In this document: one piece after another, positions 1 to 7,900 of the stretch | Layout of the letters: each line of letters starts with the position of its first letter | Position numbering within the stretch: position 1 is the first letter of the stretch | Assembly: GCA_964507095.1 (NCBI GenBank) | Contig: CAZDOS010000025.1 | Location: forward strand, 1-24,503 | Reading direction: 5' to 3' | From: RGIG3102 sp964507095 | Lineage (GTDB): Bacteria > Bacillota > Clostridia > Oscillospirales > Ruminococcaceae | Length of the DNA: 24,503 nt | Made by a program: the position numbers and the translations under genes | The notes under the pieces: model-generated | Told to the model about the DNA's origin: nothing | Databases searched by the model: none | What the model saw: only the letters and a program-made list of their open reading frames with translations

Positions 1-752
1 ACAACGCCCGCAGCCAGGCTCTCTATGTATGAATCTATGACTTTCATGGCGGTCGCGTCCCCTGCCTTTGCAGCTTCGAAAGGCATCCTTGCGTCCACTC
101 CGGCAGGTCCTCCTGACATGTTCCATAGAACACTGGAAGGATCCTTTCTCATCGCCTTCCTGGTGTCCCGGATCAGTGCAGTCGCCGAGGCATATCTCTC
201 AAAGCAGCCTCTTCTTCCGCAGTTGCACAGCCTGCCGCCCTTCCTTATGACCATGTGGCCCACTTCAAGTCCCATGTGATTGAAGCCGGCGTAGATCTTT
301 CCGTCTATGAAGGCTCCTCCGCCGACTCCGGTACCGAGGGTCACTATGACCACATCCTTCATTCCGGCGGCGCAGCCTGCCATGGCCTCGGCAATCACTG
401 CCGAGTTGGCGTCATTTTCAACGAATACCCTTATGCCTAGGAGCTCTCCAAGTCTCCTGCCGAGCGGCCACGGCTCGAAGATGCCGAGATTGACGGCTCT
501 GATCACCTCTCCCGTCTCGCCGTCAACAGGACCGGGGGCTCCGATCCCGATGCAGGATAAGTCTGATATATTTATACCGAATCCCCGGCAAAGGTCGACG
601 CACAGCCCGGCGATCCTCTCCGTGAGCTCCTCATCGGTCTTCGGAAGATCCGTAGGTATGCTCATCTTTTTCAGTATCGTTCCGTCAGGAGAAACGATGC
701 CTGCGGCTATGTTGGTGCCGCCGAGATCCACTCCCAGATACAGCTTGTCCAT
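1..752 (-). CDS. ROK-family sugar kinase (probable glucokinase), C-terminus beyond left edge
   Basis: Partial gene; about 250 codons are visible from ATG at 752-750 and the frame stays open to the window edge. ROK kinases phosphorylate a hexose, usually glucose, with ATP in the cytoplasm. The N-terminus carries the ATP phosphate-binding motif GVDLGGTN. A central FNHMGLEVGHM segment matches the ROK E-x-G-H sugar/zinc region. It is followed by the ROK zinc motif CNCGRRGC (bases about 207-230), which is strongly diagnostic. The gene starts 4 bases after the hprK stop, and the end of hprK supplies GGAGTGAGAAC before the ATG, so the two are probably translated together. Pairing with hprK fits carbon-source control. 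Glucokinase is the likeliest activity, but another hexose or N-acetylhexosamine substrate cannot be excluded. ROK glucokinases are usually around 310-320 residues, so roughly 65 residues are missing. Confidence 0.9.
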   Translation of the reverse strand, partial: MDKLYLGVDLGGTNIAAGIVSPDGTILKKMSIPTDLPKTDEELTERIAGLCVDLCRGFGINISDLSCIGIGAPGPVDGETGEVIRAVNLGIFEPWPLGRRLGELLGIRVFVENDANSAVIAEAMAGCAAGMKDVVIVTLGTGVGGGAFIDGKIYAGFNHMGLEVGHMVIRKGGRLCNCGRRGCFERYASATALIRDTRKAMRKDPSSVLWNMSGGPAGVDARMPFEAAKAGDATAMKVIDSYIESLAAGV

Positions 753-756
753 GTTC

Positions 757-1674
757 TCACTCCGTAATTCCGAGCTTCTCAAGCAGCTCTCTTGCCGCGT
801 AATAGCCCATCTTCTTCTGCCTGTTGGTTATGGCAGCCGTCTCTATGATTATTGACAGGTTCCTTCCCGGGCTGATAGGGACTACCGACCTGATGACGCT
901 TATGCCCATGATGTCGGTGTAGTCGTCCTTGAGTCCCGTGGTGGAGTAGCTCTTGTTCGGGTTCCACTGCTCCATCTCTATGACCATGTCGATCTCCTGG
1001 CTCTGCTTTACCGCGCCGGCGCCGAAGGTCCTCGCTATGTTGATTATGCCCACGCCTCTCAGCTCTATGAAGTGCTGTATGTTCTCAGGCGACTGTCCTA
1101 TCAGTCTCTTGTTGGATATCTTTCTTATCTCGACAGCGTCATCTGCTATCAGGCGGTGTCCCCTCTTGACGAGCTCGATGGCCGTCTCGCTCTTTCCTAC
1201 TCCGGAATCGCCTATGATCAGCACGCCCTCGCCGTATACCTCTACGAGGACTCCGTGTCGCGTGACTCTGGGAGCCAGCTCGGTATTGAGGTAGCCGATC
1301 GCCTCTGCCATGAACGTCGAAGTGTCTTCAATCGTCCTGAGCATCGGGATCCTGTTCCTTCTGGCCGCCTCGACGATCTCAGCCTGCACCAGCATGTTTC
1401 TGGTTATGACTATGGCCGGTATGTTCTGGCTGAACAGATGGTTGAGCCTTTGCATCTTGAGGTCATCAGGAAGGCTGTTCAGATAGCTGAACTCCATCTT
1501 TCCGAGGATCTGTATCCTGGTCGGGTCGAAATTCTCGCTGAAGCCCGAGATCATGAGTCCCGGCCTGTTCACCTCTCGGCTGGTTATCCTTATCTTGTCG
1601 GTGTCTCCCGGCACCGTGAGTATCTCAAGGTTGAGCTGCTGTATGAAATTGGAAAGTGTTACGTAGTATTCCAT
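757..1674 (-). CDS. hprK: HPr kinase/phosphorylase
   Basis: 305 residues. HprK phosphorylates, and dephosphorylates, Ser46 of the phosphocarrier HPr, the central signal for carbon catabolite control in Firmicutes. Visible features: an N-terminal regulatory domain (about 1-130), catalytic His140 in TRHGVLVEVYG, Walker A GDSGVGKS at 155-162 with Lys161, the acidic pair in IADDAVEI near 178-179, and the family signature ELRGVGIINI at 204-213. Length and motif spacing match the family closely. I chose ATG 1674 because AGAGGTG lies just upstream and because an alternative ATG 51 bases earlier falls almost exactly at the transcription start predicted from the promoter at 1731-1759. The sugar-kinase gene follows after 4 bases. 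Nothing looks damaged. Confidence 0.97.
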   Translation of the reverse strand: MEYYVTLSNFIQQLNLEILTVPGDTDKIRITSREVNRPGLMISGFSENFDPTRIQILGKMEFSYLNSLPDDLKMQRLNHLFSQNIPAIVITRNMLVQAEIVEAARRNRIPMLRTIEDTSTFMAEAIGYLNTELAPRVTRHGVLVEVYGEGVLIIGDSGVGKSETAIELVKRGHRLIADDAVEIRKISNKRLIGQSPENIQHFIELRGVGIINIARTFGAGAVKQSQEIDMVIEMEQWNPNKSYSTTGLKDDYTDIMGISVIRSVVPISPGRNLSIIIETAAITNRQKKMGYYAARELLEKLGITE

Positions 1675-1730
1675 GCTTTTCACCTCTGTAAGCCTTGCAG
1701 GGCATTTATACACAGATTTTTTCATATTAG

Positions 1731-1759
1731 ATTATATATTAATATACCCCTGTTTTCAA
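1731..1759 (-). promoter_or_regulatory. Sigma-A-type promoter of hprK operon
   Basis: Reading the minus strand, TTGAAA (1759-1754), a 17-base spacer and a perfect TATAAT (1736-1731). The predicted start near 1724 gives a leader of about 50 bases before the hprK ATG. This also argues against the longer hprK reading frame. Confidence 0.8.
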
Positions 1760-1803
1760 CATCGCGCGTCCTTCGCCGTAATGAATTATTAAGCCTTTTT
1801 TCG

Positions 1804-1832
1804 TTGTTTTGACATACCTTGTATGATATACT
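1804..1832 (+). promoter_or_regulatory. Extended -10 promoter of the glycosyltransferase gene
   Basis: TTGTTT (1804-1809), 17-base spacer, then TATACT (1827-1832) preceded by TG one base away (1824-1825), forming an extended -10. A TTGACA at 1809-1814 is at the wrong distance from any good -10. It is divergent from the hprK promoter, with about 45 bases between the two elements. The glycosyltransferase ATG follows at 1863 with AAGGAG at about 1847-1852. Confidence 0.55.
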
Positions 1833-1862
1833 TTTACATGATATTAAGGAGTTGTTAAGACT

Positions 1863-3029
1863 ATGAAGATCGCTATATTCACAGAATACTATTTCCCGTT
1901 CATAAGCGGCGTAGTAACGCATATAAAGACACTGAAGGACGAGCTTGAAAAGAAGGGCAACGAGGTGATGATCGTCACCACGGACCCTAAGGCGAAAAGC
2001 CACTATCTCAAGGACGGCGTCCTCTACTGCCCTGCCAAGGGAGTCAAGAAGATCTACGGCTACGGAGTCACTTACCCCATCAGTCTACACAGGCTGAACA
2101 TCCTCAAGGATTTTGACCCTGACGTGATCCACATCCACACGGAGTTTTCCATCGGCCTGTTCGGCCTGTGGGTGGCGAAAAAGCTCAAGAAGCCCATCGT
2201 ATACACCCTCCATACCATGTATGACGACTACACCTTCTACCTCTTCCCGGAGAGGTTCGACAAATACGCCAAGATGGTGACCCATACATACATCAGGCAG
2301 ATAGCAAAGCGCGCGACGCAGATCATCGGTCCTTCACTGAAGGTCGTTGAGTTTCTGAAACGCTGCGGAGTCGAAAGACATATAAACATCATACCCAACA
2401 TCACCGACCTGACCCTCTTCCTTCCTGAAAACGTCAACATGGAAAGAGTCGGGCTCATCAGGCAGAAGTACGGTCTTGACGACTCGGTTACCACTCTCTG
2501 CTTCGTCGGAAGGCTCGGCAAGGAAAAGAGCATCGACACCCTTATCTCCTTCTTGTATGAGGCCGTAAGCGAAGGCGGCAACTACAAGCTGTTCGTCATC
2601 GGCGACGGACCGGAAAAGGAAGCGCTCCGGCACCAGGCCGAAGGACTGGGCATACGGGACAGAGTCATATTCACCGGAAAGGTCAACCATAACGACATAG
2701 CAGCCTTCTACTACGCCAGCGACATATATGCCACTGCCTCCCTGACTGAGATGAATTCCATATCCATGCTGGAGGCTATGGCAAGCGGCCTGATGGTCCT
2801 GCAGAGACTGGACATCTACAACAAGTACCAGATCGTTGAGGGAAAGAACGGCTGGCTGTATGAGGACTCCAAACAGTTCAAGAAACTGCTGGGCGATTTT
2901 GCTTCACTCAGCGAAGAGGAAAAGAAGTCTCTGAGGAATGAAGCCGCACGGTTCTCAAGGCAGTACGGACCCGAGGAATTCGTCACCAAGGTCCTTGACG
3001 TCTACCGGCTCGCTTTACACGGCAAGTAA
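1863..3029 (+). CDS. GT4-family glycosyltransferase, probable diacylglycerol glucosyltransferase
   Basis: 388 residues with a GT-B fold. The N-terminal acceptor domain begins MKIAIFTEYYFPFISGVVTH, the usual GT4 opening with a glycine-rich loop, and contains DVIHIHTEF near 87-95. The C-terminal nucleotide-sugar domain holds FVGRLGKEK (214-222), VIGDGPEK (245-252) and the GT4 E-x7-E motif with Glu296 and Glu304 in EMNSISMLEAMASG. The overall pattern resembles the processive and monoglucosyl diacylglycerol transferases of Firmicutes, which make membrane glycolipids and lipoteichoic-acid anchors at the inner face of the membrane; that substrate is an inference. After the second Glu the sequence reads LMVLQRLDIYN, where relatives usually have LPVVARxD, a modest divergence in the donor site. 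It is expressed from its own promoter at 1804-1832, divergently from hprK. Confidence 0.82.
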   Translation: MKIAIFTEYYFPFISGVVTHIKTLKDELEKKGNEVMIVTTDPKAKSHYLKDGVLYCPAKGVKKIYGYGVTYPISLHRLNILKDFDPDVIHIHTEFSIGLFGLWVAKKLKKPIVYTLHTMYDDYTFYLFPERFDKYAKMVTHTYIRQIAKRATQIIGPSLKVVEFLKRCGVERHINIIPNITDLTLFLPENVNMERVGLIRQKYGLDDSVTTLCFVGRLGKEKSIDTLISFLYEAVSEGGNYKLFVIGDGPEKEALRHQAEGLGIRDRVIFTGKVNHNDIAAFYYASDIYATASLTEMNSISMLEAMASGLMVLQRLDIYNKYQIVEGKNGWLYEDSKQFKKLLGDFASLSEEEKKSLRNEAARFSRQYGPEEFVTKVLDVYRLALHGK

Positions 3030-3042
3030 AAGAGTGTATAAT
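3014..3042 (+). promoter_or_regulatory. Promoter of the FAD oxidoreductase gene, inside the end of the glycosyltransferase gene
   Basis: TTTACA (3014-3019), 17-base spacer, perfect TATAAT (3037-3042). The -35 box lies within the last codons of the upstream gene. Transcription would begin near 3049, inside the 5' arm of the hairpin at 3046-3086. Confidence 0.75.
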
Positions 3043-3045
3043 ATC

Positions 3046-3095
3046 ATAAAGGGTATCGATGGTATTCCCCACCGGATGCCCTTTATTATTTTTTT
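3046..3095 (+). terminator. Hairpin plus T-tract: glycosyltransferase terminator and possible leader attenuator
   Basis: ATAAAGGG (3046-3053) pairs with CCCTTTAT (3079-3086). Inner ATC/GAT and GGT/ACC pairs extend the stem, and the T-rich run ATTATTTTTTT follows (to 3095). As a terminator it would end the glycosyltransferase message. Because the next gene's promoter lies just upstream, its transcript would start in the 5' arm and also pass through the T-tract, so partial attenuation is possible. Confidence 0.7.
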
Positions 3096-3109
3096 CAGGA
3101 GAAACAGAA

Positions 3110-4489
3110 ATGGATAGATATGACATAGCCATCATCGGAGGCGGCATAAGCGGACTCATGTGCGCGTACAGGGTCCTCGAGGAGAGGCCGTTTGCGAAGA
3201 TAATCCTCTTTGAGAAGGGACACTACATCTCCAAGCGCGTGTGCCCTATCGTTGCGGGAAAGGCCAAGACCTGCATAAAGTGTCCTTCGTGCAGCATCAT
3301 GGAAGGACTGGCGGGCGCAGGAGCCTTTTCAGACGGAAAATATGTCATCAGCACTGAATACGGCGGCTGGCTGCCTGATTTCCTGCCGAAGGATACGGTT
3401 ATCGAGTACATAGAAAAGGCGGACAAGGTCCTGATGAAGTTCGGCGCTCCGGAAGAGCGTTTCATGCCCAGCGACGATCTCAAGCGCAAGTGTCTCGAAT
3501 ACGACCTTCACATGCGGCAGGCACAGCTGAAGCATCTCGGTACCGACGCAAACTTCGACACCATGTCCAGGATGTGCGAATATCTCGAGGAGAGGATGGA
3601 CATCCTCTGCGAGACGGAGGTCACGGAAGTGGACAAGGACAGCCACACGGTGACCTTCACCTCAAAGGACGGCACTTCAAGCGTAACGGCAGACATGATA
3701 GTCTTTGCCGTGGGAAGGGCAGGTTCGAACTTCTTCTCAAAGTGGTGCAGGAGCCACGGCATAAACATGACAAACAACCAGGTGGATGTAGGCGTGAGGG
3801 TCGAACTGCCTGCAATAGTATGGGATCATTTCTCCAAGAAGATATATGAGCCGAAGATCTGGTACCGCTCCAAGAGATACGGCGACGTCACCAGGATGTT
3901 CTGCTTCAACGAGCGCGGAAGCGTCGTCATGGAGAACACCCAGGGAGTGTTGACCGTCAACGGACACGCATACAAGGACCGGTCAAGAAAGACCGAGAAC
4001 TCCAACTTTGCTCTCCTTTCCACTATCAGGTTCACTGAACCCTTCAAGGAGCCGATCGAGTACGCAAGACACGTTGCGGAGCTCTCCAACCTGATAAGCG
4101 GCGGAAGCGTACTCGTCCAGAGACTTGGCGACCTGATGATAGGAAGAAGGACCGATGCCAAGAGGCTCAGGCAGTCAACGGTTGTCCCTACTCTGGACGC
4201 AGTCCCGGGAGATCTCTCGCTCTGCCTTCCTAAAAGACAGCTGGACAACATCCTTGAGACGCTTGAGGCGCTGGACAAGGTGGCTCCGGGCACGATGAAC
4301 TACGACACTCTCCTGTACGGAATCGAGTGCAAGTACTATTCCGCAAGACCGGAGACTGAACCGAACTTCAGCCTGACTGGATGCAGAGACATCTACTGCG
4401 TCGGAGATGGTACCGGCTTCACAAGGAGCCTTTCACAGGCAGCCGCGCACGGTATATATGTAGCGGACGACATCCTTCAGAAGCTTTGA
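3110..4489 (+). CDS. FAD-dependent oxidoreductase, COG2509-type
   Basis: 459 residues. It belongs by appearance to the uncharacterised FAD-dependent dehydrogenases grouped as COG2509; no reaction or substrate is known to me. The N-terminus has the Rossmann dinucleotide motif IIGGGISG (8-15) with the ribose-binding acid in ILFEKG. A cysteine cluster follows (Cys45, Cys55, Cys58, Cys61, in the order C..., C-x2-C-x2-C), which could hold a metal or iron-sulfur site. The C-terminus has CVGDGTGFTRSLSQAAAHG, the second FAD-contact motif in which Gly-Asp binds the ribityl/pyrophosphate portion. I chose ATG 3110 rather than an in-frame ATG 51 bases upstream because AGGAGA lies 8 bases before it and the upstream stretch is the hairpin/T-tract. 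It has its own promoter (3014-3042) and a strong terminator at 4505-4536. Confidence 0.85.
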   Translation: MDRYDIAIIGGGISGLMCAYRVLEERPFAKIILFEKGHYISKRVCPIVAGKAKTCIKCPSCSIMEGLAGAGAFSDGKYVISTEYGGWLPDFLPKDTVIEYIEKADKVLMKFGAPEERFMPSDDLKRKCLEYDLHMRQAQLKHLGTDANFDTMSRMCEYLEERMDILCETEVTEVDKDSHTVTFTSKDGTSSVTADMIVFAVGRAGSNFFSKWCRSHGINMTNNQVDVGVRVELPAIVWDHFSKKIYEPKIWYRSKRYGDVTRMFCFNERGSVVMENTQGVLTVNGHAYKDRSRKTENSNFALLSTIRFTEPFKEPIEYARHVAELSNLISGGSVLVQRLGDLMIGRRTDAKRLRQSTVVPTLDAVPGDLSLCLPKRQLDNILETLEALDKVAPGTMNYDTLLYGIECKYYSARPETEPNFSLTGCRDIYCVGDGTGFTRSLSQAAAHGIYVADDILQKL

Positions 4490-4504
4490 TCAGAATAAAG
4501 AAAC

Positions 4505-4536
4505 GCCTTGCGGGAAATGCCCGCAAGGCTTTTTTT
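4505..4536 (+). terminator. Strong intrinsic terminator, probably bidirectional
   Basis: Perfect 10-bp stem GCCTTGCGGG (4505-4514) / CCCGCAAGGC (4520-4529) with a 5-base loop and seven T (4530-4536). It ends the FAD oxidoreductase transcript 16 bases after the stop. Read on the minus strand the same stem is followed by GTTTCTTTATT, so it may also stop transcripts arriving from azlD/polC. Confidence 0.92.
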
Positions 4537-4802
4537 GTATTCAGTTTTATACGAATATGAACTGTACGAGGATCATGTAAACGAACGTTCCCGCGGCAAT
4601 GCTCAACAGATCCTTTCTCTTCCAGAGATGTATGAGGATCACCGTGATGATCGATATCAGTTCAGGCATGAATCCCGCAGGAGATGAGAAGCTTATTCCC
4701 CTTATGCAGTAGACGATGATTATCATCATTATGCATCCGGGCAGGTATTTCCCCAGATACGTGATGATCTCAGGGAGCTCCTTCTTCCCTGAAAACACTG
4801 CA

Positions 4803-4856
4803 AACGGAAGGGTTTTATGTATGGAAATAACGGAAGGGTTTTATGTATGGAAATAA
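4803..4856. repeat. Perfect 26-bp tandem duplication
   Basis: The unit at 4803-4828 is repeated exactly at 4829-4854, with two further matching bases. 26 is not a multiple of three, so the number of copies decides whether the azlD frame is open. Confidence 0.95.
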
Positions 4857-4857
4857 A

Positions 4858-4895
4858 TGATCTCTGCAGAATAAATAAGATTACCGCAGAGATCA
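4858..4895 (-). terminator. Hairpin downstream of polC, possible terminator
   Basis: Perfect 10-bp arms TGATCTCTGC (4858-4867) and GCAGAGATCA (4886-4895) around an 18-base A/T-rich loop, beginning 19 bases after the polC stop. On the minus strand it is followed by TTTATTTCC, a weak T-tract, so termination is plausible but leaky. The same bases form the start of the restored azlD frame. Confidence 0.5.
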
Positions 4896-4914
4896 ATTAA
4901 TTCTTATTGAGTTG

Positions 4915-7900
4915 TCAATCCATTCCGAACAATGTCACCTGATTAGTCTCAGGCATTCCGGCAAGCGCTCCTATCTCCTTGAGCTTCTCTATGATGGAGT
5001 CACCCACGCCTGATGCATTCTTGAAGTCTTCTACGGACATGAATTCCTGTCCTTCTAAGGAGACCTTCTCAAGCTGCAGTGCAGCGCTCTCACCCACTCC
5101 CTTAAGGGAAATGAACGGAAGACGGATCTTCTTGTCCTCTATCCGGAAGACTTTAGCTCTGCTCTTTCCTATCTCTATCGGAAGGAACTCATAACCCCTT
5201 GAAAGCATTTCGCAGACGCACTGCAGACTGGTCCTGAGTTCTTCGTCCTTGGCGTTCTTCTCGATCTTCAGTCTCCGGGACACGTCCCTGAGCATCTTTG
5301 TGGCCACGCCCTTGCCGCCTACTGCAGCCTCATAGTCGATGGCCTCGCCTCTGACCGTGAAATATGTGGAGTAGAACTCAAGCGGATAATACAGCTTGAA
5401 CCACATCAGCCTTATTGCCGAAATGAGATACGCCACCGCATGGGCCTTAGGGAACATGTACTTGATCTTCTTGCAGCTGTCTATATACCAGTCCTCGACA
5501 CCGTGTTCCTTCAGCATGGCCTCTATTTCAGGCGTGAACTGCTTTGCAGCTCTTCCCTTACGGGTGATTTCCATGATTTTAAAGGCCTGGGCCTTGTCCA
5601 CTCCCTTCTTTATGAGGGTCAGCATGATGCTGTCACGGGTCCCTATCACATCCGCGATCGTGCAGGTCTTGTCCTTGATGAGCTCCTGCGCGTTTCCCGT
5701 CCATACGTCCGTACCGTGGCTGAGCCCGGATATCTGAATCAGGTCGGAGAAGCTCTGCGGATCCGCCTCCATCAGCATCTGACGCACGAAATCAGTGCCC
5801 AGCTCAGGGATGCCGTACGTGGAAGTGGTGCTCTGTATGTCTTCGCTTGACACGCCTATAGGCTCGGTGCTCGTGAGCATTTTGTAGACCTTTCGGTCGT
5901 TCATGGGCACATCGGCCATCTTGATCCCGGTGATGTCCTCCAGATACTTGTACATGGTAGGTACATCGTGTCCCAAACAGTCGAGCTTGAGCAGCGTGTC
6001 GTGCAGATACTTGAATTCGAAGTGCGTGGTTATGACACCCTTTTCCTTCGAGTCGGCAGGATGCTGTATCGGACAGAAGTCGAACACGTCATAGCCTGAC
6101 GGGACGACGACCATTCCGCCCGGATGCTGTCCGGTAGTCTTCTTGACACCGGTGCAGCCTATCGTCAGCCTGTTTTCCTCTGCCTTGTTAAGTACCAGTC
6201 CTCGTTCGTCAAGATACTTTTTAACATAACCGTAAGCGGTCTTGTCCTGAAGGGCGGAAACGGTTCCTGCCTTGAATACGTAATCGTGGCCGAACAGTTC
6301 TTCCGTGTATCTGTGTGCCTGTGCCTGGTATTCTCCCGAGAAGTTAAGGTCTATATCAGGTTCCTTGTCTCCGTCGAAGCCCAGGAAAGTCTCGAACGGT
6401 ATGTCATTTCCGTCTCCGTAAAGCGGTTCGCCGCATACCGGACAGATCCTGTCCTCAAGGTCAAAGCCTGAGAGTATATTATCCGGAACATTGAAATCCG
6501 AGTATCTGCACTTCTTGCACCTGTAGTGAGGAGGAAGCGGATTGACCTCGGATATGCCTCCGAAATATGCCAGAGCGCTCGATCCGACAGATCCACGTGA
6601 ACCGACGAGATAGCCGTGCTCCTCGCTGTTCTGAACGAGCTTCTTTGCGATGACGTAAAGAACGGCATAGCCGTGTGTAATGACACTGTCCAGTTCCTTG
6701 TCAAGTCTTTCGGTTATCAGCCGCGGCGGATTATCGCCGTAGAGCCGGTGCAGCTTGGAGTAAGCAGCTTCCCTCAGTTCTTCCTCAGCGCCCTCGATGC
6801 TCGGAGGGAACGTTCCCTTGGGTATCGGCCTGATATTGCTGTCGATCATGTCTGCGATGAGATTCGTATTCTTTACAACTACCTCATAAGCTGTTTCCCG
6901 GCCGAGGTAATCGAACTCGGCAAGCATCTCTTCAGTGGTCCTGTAGTACAGAGGAGGCTGCATGTCAGCATCATCAAAGCCTGTTCCAGCCATCAGGATG
7001 CTCCTGAATATGGAATCCTCCCTGTCCCAGAAATGAACGTCACCGGTAGCGACCACAGGCTTGCCCAGATCTCTTCCAAGCCTCAGTACAGTCCTGTTGA
7101 ACTCCTTTATGTCCTCGAAACTTCTGACCTTGCCTTCTCTGACCATGTATTCATTGTTCCCGAGGGGCTGGATCTCCAGATAATCATAGAAATCCCGTAT
7201 TTTCAGCAGTGTTTCGTAGCTCGTTCCGTCCATTATAGCTCTGTAAAGCTCACCTGCTTCACAGGCAGAACCTATGATAAGGCCCTCTCTGTACTTCATT
7301 ATCTCGGATTTAGGCATCCTCGGCACTCTCCAGAAGTAATTGAGATGTCCGTATGAGACCAGTTTGTACAGATTCTTGATGCCTTTCTGATTCCTTGCCA
7401 GCAGAACGACATGATAGCTCCTTCTCGGCAGCTTGTCCGTGCTGCTGAGGTCGGAGTTGATATTCTCGAGCTGCGTAATGCCCTGTGCCTCAAGGTCCCT
7501 TATGAGGCCTCCCAGTATCTTTCCGAGCATCCTGGCATCGTCAGTCGCCCTGTGATGGTTGAAATTGCCGAGCCTGTAGTGTTCGGCAAGAGTGTCCAGC
7601 TTATGGTTCTTCAGATCCTGGAGCAGGTTTCTCGCAAGCGGAAGAGTGTCCAGATAATCATACCTGAAATCCGTCCCGTAGCTCTCGCACCTCACCTTGA
7701 GGAAATTGATGTCAAAACCTATGGCGTTGTGAGCCACGATCACCCTGTTGCCGATGAAATCCTTGAAGGCCTTTATGGCTTCCTTTTCGCTCGGGGCTCC
7801 CTTCAACATTTCGTCCGTGATCCCGGTCAGTTTCACTATGTTTGCCGGGATAGGCTTGCCCGGGTCAGAGAAGGTGTGGAACTCCTCGAGCACTTCACCG

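Larger units (their letters stand above)
4547..4896 (-). pseudogene. azlD: azlD-like branched-chain amino-acid exporter subunit, frameshifted by a 26-bp tandem duplication
   Basis: The intact downstream part (4547-4798, 83 codons from GTG) has the AzlD pattern: FSGKKELPEIITYLGKYLP, a membrane segment IMMIIIVYC, MPELISIITVILIHLWKR, then a last membrane segment ending LVQFIFV. AzlD is the small membrane partner of AzlC. Upstream the frame is closed by TAA at 4843-4841, inside a perfect 26-bp direct duplication (4803-4828 and 4829-4854). Mentally removing one copy joins the frame to TTG at 4896, giving 107 residues, the normal AzlD length. The restored N-terminus has a hydrophobic stretch and then HKTLPF, where AzlD proteins usually have a T-R-x-L-P-F-like motif. 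No azlC lies beside it, and neither TTG 4896 nor GTG 4798 has a good ribosome site, so it is probably a decaying gene. The family call is good; the pseudogene call depends on the duplication being real. Confidence 0.65.

Noticed and set aside
1072..1812. Plus-strand 246-codon open frame
   Set aside because: It lies antisense across hprK, which has full family motifs and a promoter. The antisense frame has no recognisable domain and no good ribosome site.
1809..1814. TTGACA as -35 of the glycosyltransferase promoter
   Set aside because: No -10 hexamer lies 16-18 bases downstream; the better -10 (TATACT at 1827) is only 12 bases away and pairs with TTGTTT at 1804.
4547..4798. Intact 83-residue AzlD starting at GTG
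   Set aside because: It lacks the first quarter of the family, has no ribosome site, and the upstream frame can be restored by removing one repeat copy.
6616..7356. Plus-strand 246-codon open frame inside polC
   Set aside because: Antisense shadow of polC; the translation shows no domain and polC motifs are continuous across it.
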